Below, piece after piece: positions 24,467-32,575 of a DNA stretch of 32,575 nt; position 1 is the stretch's first letter, and each line of letters opens with the position of its first letter. Below the pieces are notes generated by a model. It was not told where the DNA came from. It was given only the letters and a program-made list of their open reading frames with translations, and searched no databases. The stretch spans positions 1-32,575 of the forward strand of contig JAGLOY010000010.1 of the NCBI GenBank assembly GCA_023138735.1, read 5' to 3'. The position numbers and the translations under genes are program-made. This DNA comes from Candidatus Aegiribacteria sp. GTDB taxonomy: Bacteria > Fermentibacterota > Fermentibacteria > Fermentibacterales > JCC-6.

Positions 24467-25780
24467 TTAAAGTATATAATTACCATCTTCTCTTCTATCA
24501 GCAAGGTCAAGTAGTATTACCGAAGCTCGGGCGCCTGTAATATTTACATCACCCTGGACAAGGTCAGGTGCCCCAAACAGCTGCTCATCCAGAAGATAAC
24601 TTAATACCGGTCTGAGTCTTCTCGCTCCGATATCCTCGGTTTCCTCGTTAAGATAGTTTGCAACTCTTGCGACTTCGAGTGCCGCCTTTCTGTACAATCT
24701 CAGTTTTACACCATCGGCCTCCAGCAAAGCGGAATACTGTTTAAGAAGGGAGTTTTCAGGCTCAGTAAGGACACGGAACAGGTCATCCTCTGAAAGGGGA
24801 TGAAGTTCGACCCTCATGGGAAAACGTCCCTGAAGCTCGGGTATAAGATCTGAAGGGCTGGATCCGTGAAATGCTCCCGCTGCTATAAACAGAATGTGGT
24901 CTGTTTTGACGGGACCGTATCGGGTCTGAACTGTACAGCCTTCAACGATAGGAAGCAGATCTCTCTGAACACCCATTCTGGAAACCTCAGGCCCCTTACT
25001 TTCGCTGATACCTATTATTTTGTCGATCTCATCGATGAAGATTATACCTTCCTCCTGAGCAAGCCAGAGACCTCTTGAAATATGATCACTGCCTTCGAGG
25101 AGCCTTCTCATTTCCTCTTCCTGGAGTCGATCCCTTGCTTCACTAACCGTCAGCTTCTTTCTTTTTCGTCTGCCGCCAACCATTTTCTGCATGAGCTTCT
25201 TCAGGTTCTCGCCCGCGGGATTGTCAAAACCACCCCCCGGCACAAGCGGCAATATCTCCATATGCGCCATATGCTCAGGCAGGATAAGTTCGATTTCAGT
25301 ATCATCAAGGAGCCCTTTATCCAGCATTCGGACTATCTCGCTCGTGGTCATCGAATCGTTACCAGTTTTCCTTACTGCTTCAGCCAGTTTAGTATCTACA
25401 GCGTCTTTCAGCTGCCCCTGACGTTCTTTGGCTGCTATTTCCGCCTCAATGTTGACCGCATGACGAACAAGAGATCTGACCATCGATTCAACATCCCTGC
25501 CGACGTAACCGGTTTCGGTGTATTTTGTTGCTTCGACTTTTACGAATGGCGCCCCTGTAAGATTTGCGAGTCTTCTTGCAATCTCTGTTTTACCTATTCC
25601 TGTAGGTCCCATCATTATAAGATTGCTGGGATAAATCTCTGACCTTATATCCGGGGATGCTTTCCTTCTTCTGAAGCGATTTCGAAGTGCAATTGCAACG
25701 GCACGTTTTGCGTTGCCCTGACCAATGACGTGGTGATCAAGCCATTGCACGATCTGAGCTGGTGTAAGGTCTCTCTGCAT
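24467..25780 (-). CDS. hslU: ATP-dependent protease ATPase subunit HslU (ClpY)
   Basis: HslU is the AAA+ unfoldase that feeds proteins to the HslV peptidase in the cytoplasm. The N-terminal signature (LTPAQIV, VIGQGNAKRAVAIALRN) is followed by Walker A GPTGIGKT (58-65), VGRDVESMVR, Walker B IIFIDEIDKI, the sensor region LQGRFPMRVEL and the C-terminal arginine finger region DIGARRLRPV. The intermediate domain between Walker A and B is present. The protein ends in NYIL, fitting the hydrophobic tail that docks into HslV. The length (437 residues) is normal. Its ATG overlaps the hslV stop by one base (TGATG). Confidence 0.98.
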   Translation of the reverse strand: MQRDLTPAQIVQWLDHHVIGQGNAKRAVAIALRNRFRRRKASPDIRSEIYPSNLIMMGPTGIGKTEIARRLANLTGAPFVKVEATKYTETGYVGRDVESMVRSLVRHAVNIEAEIAAKERQGQLKDAVDTKLAEAVRKTGNDSMTTSEIVRMLDKGLLDDTEIELILPEHMAHMEILPLVPGGGFDNPAGENLKKLMQKMVGGRRKRKKLTVSEARDRLQEEEMRRLLEGSDHISRGLWLAQEEGIIFIDEIDKIIGISESKGPEVSRMGVQRDLLPIVEGCTVQTRYGPVKTDHILFIAAGAFHGSSPSDLIPELQGRFPMRVELHPLSEDDLFRVLTEPENSLLKQYSALLEADGVKLRLYRKAALEVARVANYLNEETEDIGARRLRPVLSYLLDEQLFGAPDLVQGDVNITGARASVILLDLADRREDGNYIL

Positions 25781-26319
25781 CAGTTAAGCTCCTCGACCTG
25801 TATATCTCCGCCGGTATAGATGCATATCTTCGATGCAATTCTAATACTCTCACCTGCGATTCTTGCCGGTCCCATTTTTGTATGAGCGTCCAGTGCCCTT
25901 GCAGCTGCCAGAGCGTACGGCTGTCCGGAGCCTACGGCAACAATCCCATCTTCCGCTTCAACAATCTCTCCGGATCCGCCAATGAGCAGTGCATGCTCTC
26001 TGTCTACTGCAGCAATGAGAGCCTGAAGCTGTCTCAGATACTTATCAGCTCTCCATTCGCGTGCCAGATCTACAGCTGCTCTTGGGAGATTGCCTCTGGC
26101 TGTCTCCAGTTTCTCTTCAAGCCTTTCAACCAGGGCGAAAGCATCGGCACCTGTACCGGAAAAACCGACTAGAACAGTACCCGAATAGAGCTTTCTTATC
26201 TTCCTTGCAGTACTTTTTATAACTGTTTCACCCAGGGTTACCTGGCCATCCGCAGCCATCGCTGCTTTGCCGTTGCGGACTATCCCCACTACGGTTGTTG
26301 CGTGAATATCCTCTATCAT
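25780..26319 (-). CDS. hslV: ATP-dependent protease peptidase subunit HslV (ClpQ)
   Basis: HslV is the proteasome-like threonine peptidase of the HslVU complex. The catalytic threonine is in HATTVVGI, followed by RNGKAAMAADGQVTLG, the conserved K of TARKIRKL, VGFSGTGADAFALVE and AVGSGQPYALAAARAL. I chose ATG 26319, which overlaps the preceding stop by ATGA with GGAGG just upstream; it gives 179 residues. An in-frame ATG at 26346 would add nine residues and is less likely. From the chosen start a seven-residue leader precedes the double threonine, so a short propeptide must be removed, as in some other HslV proteins with an 'H-x-T-T' start. Confidence 0.97.
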   Translation of the reverse strand: MIEDIHATTVVGIVRNGKAAMAADGQVTLGETVIKSTARKIRKLYSGTVLVGFSGTGADAFALVERLEEKLETARGNLPRAAVDLAREWRADKYLRQLQALIAAVDREHALLIGGSGEIVEAEDGIVAVGSGQPYALAAARALDAHTKMGPARIAGESIRIASKICIYTGGDIQVEELN

Positions 26320-29300
26320 GATCCTCCATAAAGTGAATTGACCCACGAATATCTACCGGCACCTCTACCGGGGTCCGGTATGGATGCTGCATAAGATGCT
26401 GGATCAGAAAGTATTTCCGAAAGAGTCGATTCTGAAACATTGCTGCTTCTACTTAGTGCGGCATACACAAGGAAGTACCTTCCCCCTTTCGCAGCCATCC
26501 ATGCAAGAGCTTCCGGAGAAACCCTGTTATCTTCAATCATATACCATTCGGTCCATTTCCGAGTTACCTCAGGATCGTCTTCGAGAAGTCTGTAGGCGAA
26601 ATCTGCCACAATCCTGGCTTCATCCTGATCGCTGATGTACTCAGACAGTACAAGGCCTGCGGATACGGATGACATGATATGCTCGCGGGATGCAAGCTCT
26701 ATCATGCCGGCGATAATCGTTCCCGCATTCGTATTATCACCCAGCTCAAGGTCAGAGGATACATTCTGTCCGATGGATTCAAAGAACAGGTATAAACCAG
26801 TATCGTAAATGTTGACCCTGAACCCCATTCTGGAGTTCTCCATAATATATTCCAGAGTGTTCCATGCCAGTTCATCCAGTTCCGCCGAATGCGGAGCTTC
26901 AGTAATTTCAATACTGTCCAGTACATTCCAGGCTCCTATGAAATCGGAGAACATCAGAGATACTTCAATTCTCATCCAGGCGAATGGAATGGAACCATTA
27001 TCGATAGCATCGAAGAGATTTCTGTACTCCATCTTACGCCTGTACCCGAAAGCATCGTCCGAACTGGTGGCCATACTGGCAATTGAAAGAGAAAGCTGCA
27101 TCAGCTCCTGATTACCCGTTTCCCTGGCAGCATTCAGTGATTGGTCGGCAAGGGCAAGAAGAGTATCCGAAGCTGCCTGCGGCCCGTAGAGCCCATCGAT
27201 GAGTTTTCCTACTATCATAGCCCTGGAAGGCAGTACTTCTGCCCAGTCGTCCGGGAGTGTAATGAACAGCTGTTCCGCCCGCTCAAGAACCAGGCGTACA
27301 CTATCCGGCTCTCCCATTGCGAGGTATTGATGGGCAAGCCTGTGATACGCTGAAACGTAATTCTTCAGGAGCTGCACTGCCTGGTTGCATTTGTAAACGG
27401 AAGGATCAGTAACCCCGGTGAATCGGTAGCTTTCCAACAGCTGCCAGCCCCTGGCGCTGTTAACTGCATCGACAACCGGATAATCCGTTATCCTGAATGC
27501 TATACCCTCCATCTCCTGGTAATGCTCAAGGAATTGCCGGCTTTCAGGCGCGACAGTACCCGCAAAGTATATCTCACGACCGTGAACGGGTTTGTTCTTA
27601 ATCATGTTCAGGAGAACGAGATCCTGCATTGAAAGTGCACCCTGATTAGCGAGACCTTCCGTATGCAGCGCAATAGCCATTTCACCATCGATTATTGCCC
27701 ATGGCCATACCTGATCGAAAGTTGTACGGAGTATTTCCCCGTCTATCGGTGATGATTCTGCACTGCCATTCCTTCCAACATGGAAGTAATGGGGGCCCCA
27801 TATATAGACAGGATGCAATGAATCGATAAGTCCCAGATCGTCAAAACTGAGAAGCAGAGGATCCTTTTCCACCAGCTGCTGAACGTACCAGTTCGTATTC
27901 ATCAGGCTCAGGTTGCTTACTATAACATCCCTGCGCACTCCCAGGACTCCCTGGGCAAACCACAGTGGGAATGTATCGTTGTCACCGTTGGTTATGAGAA
28001 CTGCGTTTGGAGGACAGCTTTCAAGAAGGTTTATACCGTAATCGTGCGCAAAATAGGAATTTGATCTGTCGCATCTGTAAAAATTAACTCCGAAGGATAC
28101 CATTGGCACCAGCAACGTAAGCCAGACAAGTCTGGATCTCTCCGAAAGGAAATCCTTGAATACTGAAACCAGTCCAATTCCTGAGAATATGGCGAAAAGG
28201 GCGAAAGACGCACCGAAGAAATAGTCCCTCTCTCTTACTTCACCCAGGGATGTCGCCTCAAGCCCGGTCTTGAAATTGAGTATGAAGAATATGAAGAGAA
28301 TGGAGGACATAAGAAACAGAGCTCCAAGATAGAGAAGCAGCTTTGGCCTCTTAATACCCAGTACTACAAGTCCGTAAATTGCTCCGAATATCAGTATTAT
28401 CTTCATTACCATTGAAGCGGCTGAACCAGCAGTACCACCAAGGTAACGGTCCCATCCGTCGTCCACTCTTCCAGACTGCCATGAGAGGTATTTCATGTAT
28501 AGTTTCATCTGGTCTAAGAACGGGCCCTTCCTATCAAGTATAGATGTGCTGCCGTACTGCTCACGGGTGAAAGCTCTCTCGAAATTTGACCAGTGTTCAG
28601 CATCCGTTTCGTTAATCTCCGGATTCTGAATCGCACGGATTGGCATATAGAGATGAATGCTGAAAGCGAGGAGTACAAGACCGGCAATTGTCAGTACGAA
28701 CCATGACCGTTTCCATATATCTGTCTTTTTCCTGAAAGCGTAGATAATGAACATGAGGAGTATCGGGGGACCTGTAACGAAAGGAACGCTTCCGTGATTT
28801 CCAACTGCAAGGATCAAGAGATATGATATAAGAAGAAAGTACCTTGCCTCTCCCCAGCCGCCATGATCTTTCTTCCCTTTCTCATGTTTTTTTTCTGCGT
28901 ATTTCTCTATCCAGCAGTCGAAAGCCCACATGATAATAAATGTCAGCAGCAATGCCGTAGCATACGTTTCAGTGGCATTACTGTTGCGCCAGATCGAGTA
29001 ACTGAAAGCAGCGATCAAACCGGCAAGAACGGACATAGGCCTGTACCAGGAAGGTGAAAAGCCCATTCTGTTACCCCAGCGCTGAACAAGGCGGGTCATT
29101 ATTCCAAGTGTGAAGGCTCCGGCAAAAGCACAGAGAAGATTGACCCGTACCGCAATTGCAGGAATGAAAGAAAATAGAATTGTACTGAATCTCCCAAGAA
29201 GAACGAAGAGTGGAACACCTGGCGGGTGCGGAACCCCTGCTGTCCAGGAACAAGTCAGGTATTCCCCGCTGTCCCAGAAACTCACGCTGGGAGCAAGTGT

Positions 29301-29393
29301 GATCAGATAAGTTATCAGGGCTGCCAGCCCGACCAGTACGGAAATGATTCTATCAATCCTGATTCTTTTAATATCGTCGATGTTGTATGTCAC
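26316..29393 (-). CDS. DUF2723 family membrane protein (GT-C type) with long C-terminal helical-repeat region
   Basis: The N-terminal half of this 1025-residue protein is a multi-spanning domain with the DUF2723 hallmarks: APSVSFWDSGEYL in the first external loop (D and E in the position of GT-C catalytic acids), HPPGVPLFVLLGR next, and later LYMPIRAIQNPEINETD and REQYG. The family is found mainly in FCB-group bacteria and is related to protein O-mannosyltransferases. Residues from about 400 include a periplasmic part (ITNGDNDTFPLWF) and, from about 640 to the end, helical TPR-like repeats. It is probably an inner-membrane sugar transferase acting on exported protein or lipid, but the donor and acceptor are unknown. 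The ATG overlaps the xer stop by ATGA, and its own stop overlaps hslV by ATGA. Confidence 0.85.
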   Translation of the reverse strand: MTYNIDDIKRIRIDRIISVLVGLAALITYLITLAPSVSFWDSGEYLTCSWTAGVPHPPGVPLFVLLGRFSTILFSFIPAIAVRVNLLCAFAGAFTLGIMTRLVQRWGNRMGFSPSWYRPMSVLAGLIAAFSYSIWRNSNATETYATALLLTFIIMWAFDCWIEKYAEKKHEKGKKDHGGWGEARYFLLISYLLILAVGNHGSVPFVTGPPILLMFIIYAFRKKTDIWKRSWFVLTIAGLVLLAFSIHLYMPIRAIQNPEINETDAEHWSNFERAFTREQYGSTSILDRKGPFLDQMKLYMKYLSWQSGRVDDGWDRYLGGTAGSAASMVMKIILIFGAIYGLVVLGIKRPKLLLYLGALFLMSSILFIFFILNFKTGLEATSLGEVRERDYFFGASFALFAIFSGIGLVSVFKDFLSERSRLVWLTLLVPMVSFGVNFYRCDRSNSYFAHDYGINLLESCPPNAVLITNGDNDTFPLWFAQGVLGVRRDVIVSNLSLMNTNWYVQQLVEKDPLLLSFDDLGLIDSLHPVYIWGPHYFHVGRNGSAESSPIDGEILRTTFDQVWPWAIIDGEMAIALHTEGLANQGALSMQDLVLLNMIKNKPVHGREIYFAGTVAPESRQFLEHYQEMEGIAFRITDYPVVDAVNSARGWQLLESYRFTGVTDPSVYKCNQAVQLLKNYVSAYHRLAHQYLAMGEPDSVRLVLERAEQLFITLPDDWAEVLPSRAMIVGKLIDGLYGPQAASDTLLALADQSLNAARETGNQELMQLSLSIASMATSSDDAFGYRRKMEYRNLFDAIDNGSIPFAWMRIEVSLMFSDFIGAWNVLDSIEITEAPHSAELDELAWNTLEYIMENSRMGFRVNIYDTGLYLFFESIGQNVSSDLELGDNTNAGTIIAGMIELASREHIMSSVSAGLVLSEYISDQDEARIVADFAYRLLEDDPEVTRKWTEWYMIEDNRVSPEALAWMAAKGGRYFLVYAALSRSSNVSESTLSEILSDPASYAASIPDPGRGAGRYSWVNSLYGGS

Positions 29394-30295
29394 TCTTCCC
29401 CCCTGGGGTGTGCTTTCCTGTACGCTTCTCTCAATCTTTCCATTGTCAGGTGTGTGTAGACCTGGGTGGTCGACAAACTTGCATGCCCGAGCATATCCTG
29501 TACAGCTCTCAGATCAGCCCCATTATCGAGGAGATGAGTCGCGAAGCTATGCCTGAAAGTATGAGGTGATGCTCCCGCTGCCCGTGCAGCATGTTTCACT
29601 CCAAATGCAACAATACGCCGGATATCTCTGGGGTCAAGCTTTCTGCCGTGGATACTTACAAACACAGTTCCGGGATCATCGGCAGAATCAGCTGTAAGCT
29701 CGCTTCTGCTGTTAATCCATGATTGAAGTGATCTGCAGGTCAACTCAGGAAGTGGAACTATCCTCTCTCTTTTACCTTTACCCATGATCCTTATCTCTCT
29801 TGTTTTGAGATCCAATCCGCACATGGTTGCCGAAGCGGTTTCGGATGCTCGGAGCCCTGCTCCATATAGTAATTCGACTATGGCCCGGTTCCGTCTGCCC
29901 AGAACAGTGGATTCATCATAGCTGTCGATAACCATGCGAACCTCGGAAACACTGAGGAATCCCGGAAGACTGACGGGTATTTTTGGCATGGCAATCAATT
30001 TTGCAGGGTTGCCGGAGAACAGTCTTTCGGTTTCAAGCAGCCAGTTCCCGAAAGTTCGGAGAGATGATACTTCCCTTGCCAGAGACTTTGAATCGAGCCC
30101 CCTCGACGCTTCATGCCGAAGAAATCCTCTTAATTCAGTCAGTGTAAAACCATCAAGAATACTGAGCTCATGCTGCCAGCCTGAGAATCTATACAGATCA
30201 GCCTTGTACGCCTTAACAGTATTACTCGAGAATCTTCGGCCGTATAACAGGTCTCTGCAGAAATCCTCGATCAGGTCTCTATTTTCTTCCTGCAT
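29390..30295 (-). CDS. Tyrosine recombinase XerC/XerD
   Basis: Xer recombinases resolve chromosome dimers at dif. This 301-residue protein has the N-terminal SAM-like domain (SSNTVKAYKADLYRF) and the full catalytic set: R149 in GAGLRASE, K173 in MGKGKRERIVP, H245 and R248 in HTFRHSFATHLL, H271 in LGHASLSTTQ and Y280 in VYTHL. I chose ATG 30295, which places the domain at the usual distance from the start; it overlaps the topA end by 25 bases. An in-frame ATG at 30361 would add 22 residues read from topA coding sequence and is unlikely. Whether it is XerC or XerD cannot be decided; next to topA, XerC is the more usual name. No integrase-like neighbours or mobile element ends are seen, so a housekeeping role is likely. 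Confidence 0.93.
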   Translation of the reverse strand: MQEENRDLIEDFCRDLLYGRRFSSNTVKAYKADLYRFSGWQHELSILDGFTLTELRGFLRHEASRGLDSKSLAREVSSLRTFGNWLLETERLFSGNPAKLIAMPKIPVSLPGFLSVSEVRMVIDSYDESTVLGRRNRAIVELLYGAGLRASETASATMCGLDLKTREIRIMGKGKRERIVPLPELTCRSLQSWINSRSELTADSADDPGTVFVSIHGRKLDPRDIRRIVAFGVKHAARAAGASPHTFRHSFATHLLDNGADLRAVQDMLGHASLSTTQVYTHLTMERLREAYRKAHPRGEE

Positions 30296-32481
30296 TCGGG
30301 GCACCAGATACCTTTCTTCTTGTTCTTTTCGATCAATATTGGGAAACCGCACCTTGGACATGCCCTGTCAACAGGCCTGTTCCAGACTGCGTATTTACAT
30401 TCAGGATATCTGTTGCAGGCAAAAAATAGCCTTCCTCTGCGGGATTTTTTCTCGACAAGTTCCCCGCTGCATCCCGGTGCAGGACAAAGAACGCCTGTTG
30501 GAACAGGTTCGGTATGCCTGCATTTGGGATGGTTTCCGCAGGAGAGGTATTTTCCGTACCTTCCAGTTTTCTGCAACATGCTGCTCGCGCATTGGGGGCA
30601 TTTTCTGCCTTCGAATTCTGATGAATTATCTTCCTCAACGGGGCTGGAGTACCTACATCCTGGAAAGGATGTGCAGGCTTTGAATTTTCCATATCTACCC
30701 CATCGGATGATAATAGGGGCGCCGCATTCGGGACATGTCTCTCCCGTTTCCTCCTGCAGTTCATTCCTGAAATTTTCAGTGTTCTTCATAGCCATCTGCA
30801 ACGAGGATTCAAGGGGGAGACTTAGCTGCTTCAAAACGCCAGTATAGGTTTCAGTCCCCTTCGCGACAGAATCAAGGAGTTCTTCCATTCTCGCCGTGAA
30901 ATCTACCTTGAAAATGTGTGGGAACATCTTGATTAATATACGTATGCTGGTGGTTCCAAGTTCAGTAGGTTTGAGGACTTTCCCATCCTTTTCTACATAT
31001 TCTCTTTTTCTAAGTGTATTAATGGTGGCTACGTATGTTGAAGGTCTTCCAATGCCGACTTTCTTCATTTCCGCTACAAGTCTTGCCTCCGAGAACCTCG
31101 GAGGCGGAGAAGTAAACTTCTGCTCCTTATCAAAGGATTCAAGCAGAACTTCTCCAACCGATAATTTCGGTAACTGATTCTTTGTCTTGATGAATGCCGG
31201 ATCTATCGCAGAAAACCCCCTGTCCAGCAGCACCTCCCCTATAGCACTGAATTCAAGCCCCGCACCGGATACTGTTACAGTTGTATTACTGATTATCGCG
31301 TCCTTGAGCTGCGTTGCAGCGAAACGACGGAAGATAAGCCTGTACAATGATAACTGAGAAGGTGTCAGGATGGACTCCAGTTTCCCCGGTGTGAGTCTGA
31401 TATCAACAGGTCTTATGGCTTCATGCGCATCCTGTGAACCCTTTGAGCTTCTGTACCTTCGTACTTTTGGAGTAACTGAGGCGGATCCGTACTTCTCCGC
31501 GAGGTACTCCCGGCAGCTCTTCAGGCTTTCTGGGCTCATCCGAACTGAATCGGTACGCATGTATGTAATAAGTCCCGTTCTTTCTGTGGTGCCGATTGAT
31601 ATTCCCTCGTAAAGCTGCTGTGCGAGCGACATTGTTCTCGATGGTGAGAAAGAGAGCCTGTTTGAGGCAGTCTGCTGAAGTGTGCTAGTGATGAACGGCG
31701 GAGGAGGCTGCACAGATTTATCTCTGGATGCTACTTTCACTATTTCCCAGTTTGTACCGATCCTGCTCATCCTTTCGATGATGCTGCAGGCCTCATCCTC
31801 ACAACCTGGATATTTCCCGGGTTTCCCTGATGTATTGTGATCGATGCGGGACAGTGAAGCGCTGAAGGGAGTATCTCCCTGAATGAATTTCGCATCGATC
31901 AGCCAGTATTCAACCGGCAGAAAGCTGTTGATAGCGTCCTCGCGCTCCTGAATTATCCGCAGTGCTACGGATTGAACTCTCCCTGCGCTCTTGCCCTTCC
32001 CCATTATCCTCTGCAGCCATGACGAGACCTTGTAACCCACAAGCCTGTCCATTACTCGTCTTGCCTGCTGAGCGTCAACGAGCTGCATATCGATGGAGCT
32101 CGGTTTTTTAAGAGATCTTAAAATGGTATCTTTTGTTATCGCATTGAATCTGAGTCTGTTGAATACTACGTCTTTTCTATACAGTATCTGCGACAGGTGC
32201 CAGCAGATGGCTTCTCCCTCTCTGTCAGGGTCGGCAGCGAGATATATCCTGGAGTATCCCTTTGCTATCTTCTTTAGATTGGCTACGATTTTTCTTTTTT
32301 CCGGCAGTATCGTATAGGTGGGTTTGAAATCGGCCGTTTCATCAACTCCCAGATAGTTCCTCGGAAGATCTCTAATATGACCGTTTGAAGCTACCACTTC
32401 GTAACTGTCACCCAGATAGCCGCGAAGGCTCCTGGCCTTTGCCGGTGATTCAATGATTACTAGGTTCTTTTTCTTACTCAT
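30271..32481 (-). CDS. topA: DNA topoisomerase I (type IA) with zinc-ribbon tail
   Basis: TopA relaxes negative supercoils. The Toprim domain shows VIIESPAKA (E11) and AADPDREGE (D84, D86, E88). The catalytic tyrosine is Y307 in GLITYMRTDS, and VGRPSTYV-type sequence (KVGIGRPSTYVATI) marks the core. The C-terminus carries four zinc-ribbon-like modules, beginning CPECGAPII, CPQCASSML, CPAPGCSGE and CPRCGFPIL, with the last one shortened to about 25 residues. The length (736 residues) is normal for enzymes with this number of ribbons. The ATG overlaps the preceding gene's stop by ATGA, and the 3' end overlaps the recombinase gene. Confidence 0.98.
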   Translation of the reverse strand: MSKKKNLVIIESPAKARSLRGYLGDSYEVVASNGHIRDLPRNYLGVDETADFKPTYTILPEKRKIVANLKKIAKGYSRIYLAADPDREGEAICWHLSQILYRKDVVFNRLRFNAITKDTILRSLKKPSSIDMQLVDAQQARRVMDRLVGYKVSSWLQRIMGKGKSAGRVQSVALRIIQEREDAINSFLPVEYWLIDAKFIQGDTPFSASLSRIDHNTSGKPGKYPGCEDEACSIIERMSRIGTNWEIVKVASRDKSVQPPPPFITSTLQQTASNRLSFSPSRTMSLAQQLYEGISIGTTERTGLITYMRTDSVRMSPESLKSCREYLAEKYGSASVTPKVRRYRSSKGSQDAHEAIRPVDIRLTPGKLESILTPSQLSLYRLIFRRFAATQLKDAIISNTTVTVSGAGLEFSAIGEVLLDRGFSAIDPAFIKTKNQLPKLSVGEVLLESFDKEQKFTSPPPRFSEARLVAEMKKVGIGRPSTYVATINTLRKREYVEKDGKVLKPTELGTTSIRILIKMFPHIFKVDFTARMEELLDSVAKGTETYTGVLKQLSLPLESSLQMAMKNTENFRNELQEETGETCPECGAPIIIRWGRYGKFKACTSFPGCRYSSPVEEDNSSEFEGRKCPQCASSMLQKTGRYGKYLSCGNHPKCRHTEPVPTGVLCPAPGCSGELVEKKSRRGRLFFACNRYPECKYAVWNRPVDRACPRCGFPILIEKNKKKGIWCPECRKKIET

Positions 32482-32575
32482 ACGTCTTTCGTGAATGTAA
32501 AATGTAGAGGGAATACTGCCTTATCGAGGAATATACCGAAAGGGTACACGATCAGTTCAGATCTGTCATCCAGTC
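32478..32575 (-). CDS. C-terminal end of an unknown protein (partial)
   Basis: Thirty-one codons are open from the window edge to a TGA at 32480-32478, which overlaps the topA ATG by four bases. The tail reads IVYPFGIFLDKAVFPLHFTF and then TKDV. It does not look like the winged-helix end of DprA, which often precedes topA. I recognise no family. The overlap makes it a likely operon member. Confidence 0.5.
   Translation of the reverse strand, partial: LDDRSELIVYPFGIFLDKAVFPLHFTFTKDV

Noticed and set aside
25082..25642. Open frame of 186 codons on the + strand opposite hslU
   Set aside because: It lies wholly antisense to a well-conserved gene, and its translation is cysteine- and phenylalanine-rich without domain features.
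30296..30361. Upstream start for the recombinase
   Set aside because: The extra 22 residues would come from topA coding DNA, and the ATG at 30295 already gives the normal Xer length.
29934..30683. Open frame of 249 codons on the + strand opposite the recombinase and topA
   Set aside because: It is antisense to two certain genes, and its repeated cysteines mirror the zinc-ribbon codons of topA.
1..32575. CRISPR array, insertion sequence or prophage
   Set aside because: No regularly spaced repeats, no transposase, and the only tyrosine recombinase is a housekeeping Xer type within a conserved-looking operon.

Overview
The window looks like a chromosomal segment of an uncultured, diderm, meso-DAP-containing bacterium of the FCB group. 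A candidate phylum such as Fermentibacteria or a close relative is my best guess, made from memory of gene content and not from a search. Three signs point there. Three secreted proteins end in a type IX secretion (T9SS) type A-like sorting domain. LPS-heptose genes are present (gmhB and a waaF-type heptosyltransferase). Other FCB-style genes are a DUF2723 membrane protein, an MglA-type GTPase and hslVU. Genes are tightly packed and often overlap by ATGA.

Left part (1-14061), mixed strands. The end of a sugar-nucleotide epimerase overlaps gmhB (+). An M42 aminopeptidase (-) converges on it. A secreted protein of unknown function (1887-2672) is followed by a giant secreted protein of about 1020 residues (2684-5737), then a minimal ComEC (-) and a divergent SpoU/TrmH RNA methyltransferase. 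A second giant protein (7792-11052, -), clearly a paralog of the first, is separated from a GT-C mannosyltransferase-like gene (11456-12703, +) by a promoter-rich divergent intergenic region. A secreted beta-propeller-like protein with a sorting domain (12739-14061, -) closes this part.

Right part (14225-32575). All protein genes lie on the minus strand in what looks like one very long transcription unit. In transcription order: an unknown gene (3' end only), topA, xerC/D, DUF2723 protein, hslV, hslU, mglA-like, STT3-like membrane protein, dapF, tRNA-Gly(CCC) inside the start of an unknown secreted-protein gene, CDP-alcohol phosphatidyltransferase, TPR protein, a divergent GT9-like protein, waaF-like heptosyltransferase and polA. 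Most junctions overlap by 1-25 bases or are separated by 1-3 bases. The exceptions are the 35- and 39-base gaps around mglA. The unit mixes genome maintenance (topA, xer, polA), proteolysis (hslVU) and envelope building (dapF, heptosyltransferase, phospholipid synthase, GT-C proteins).

The most interesting items are: (a) the pair of giant secreted proteins, which look like an undescribed glycosidase-like family whose TIM barrel is interrupted by a large insert; (b) the tRNA-Gly gene lying in frame inside a translationally coupled ORF; (c) an STT3-like protein whose usual WWD motif is replaced; (d) a degenerate GT9-like protein next to the canonical one; and (e) repeated palindromic elements in the regulatory region of the second giant gene. 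All calls come from reading the sequence; no database search was run.
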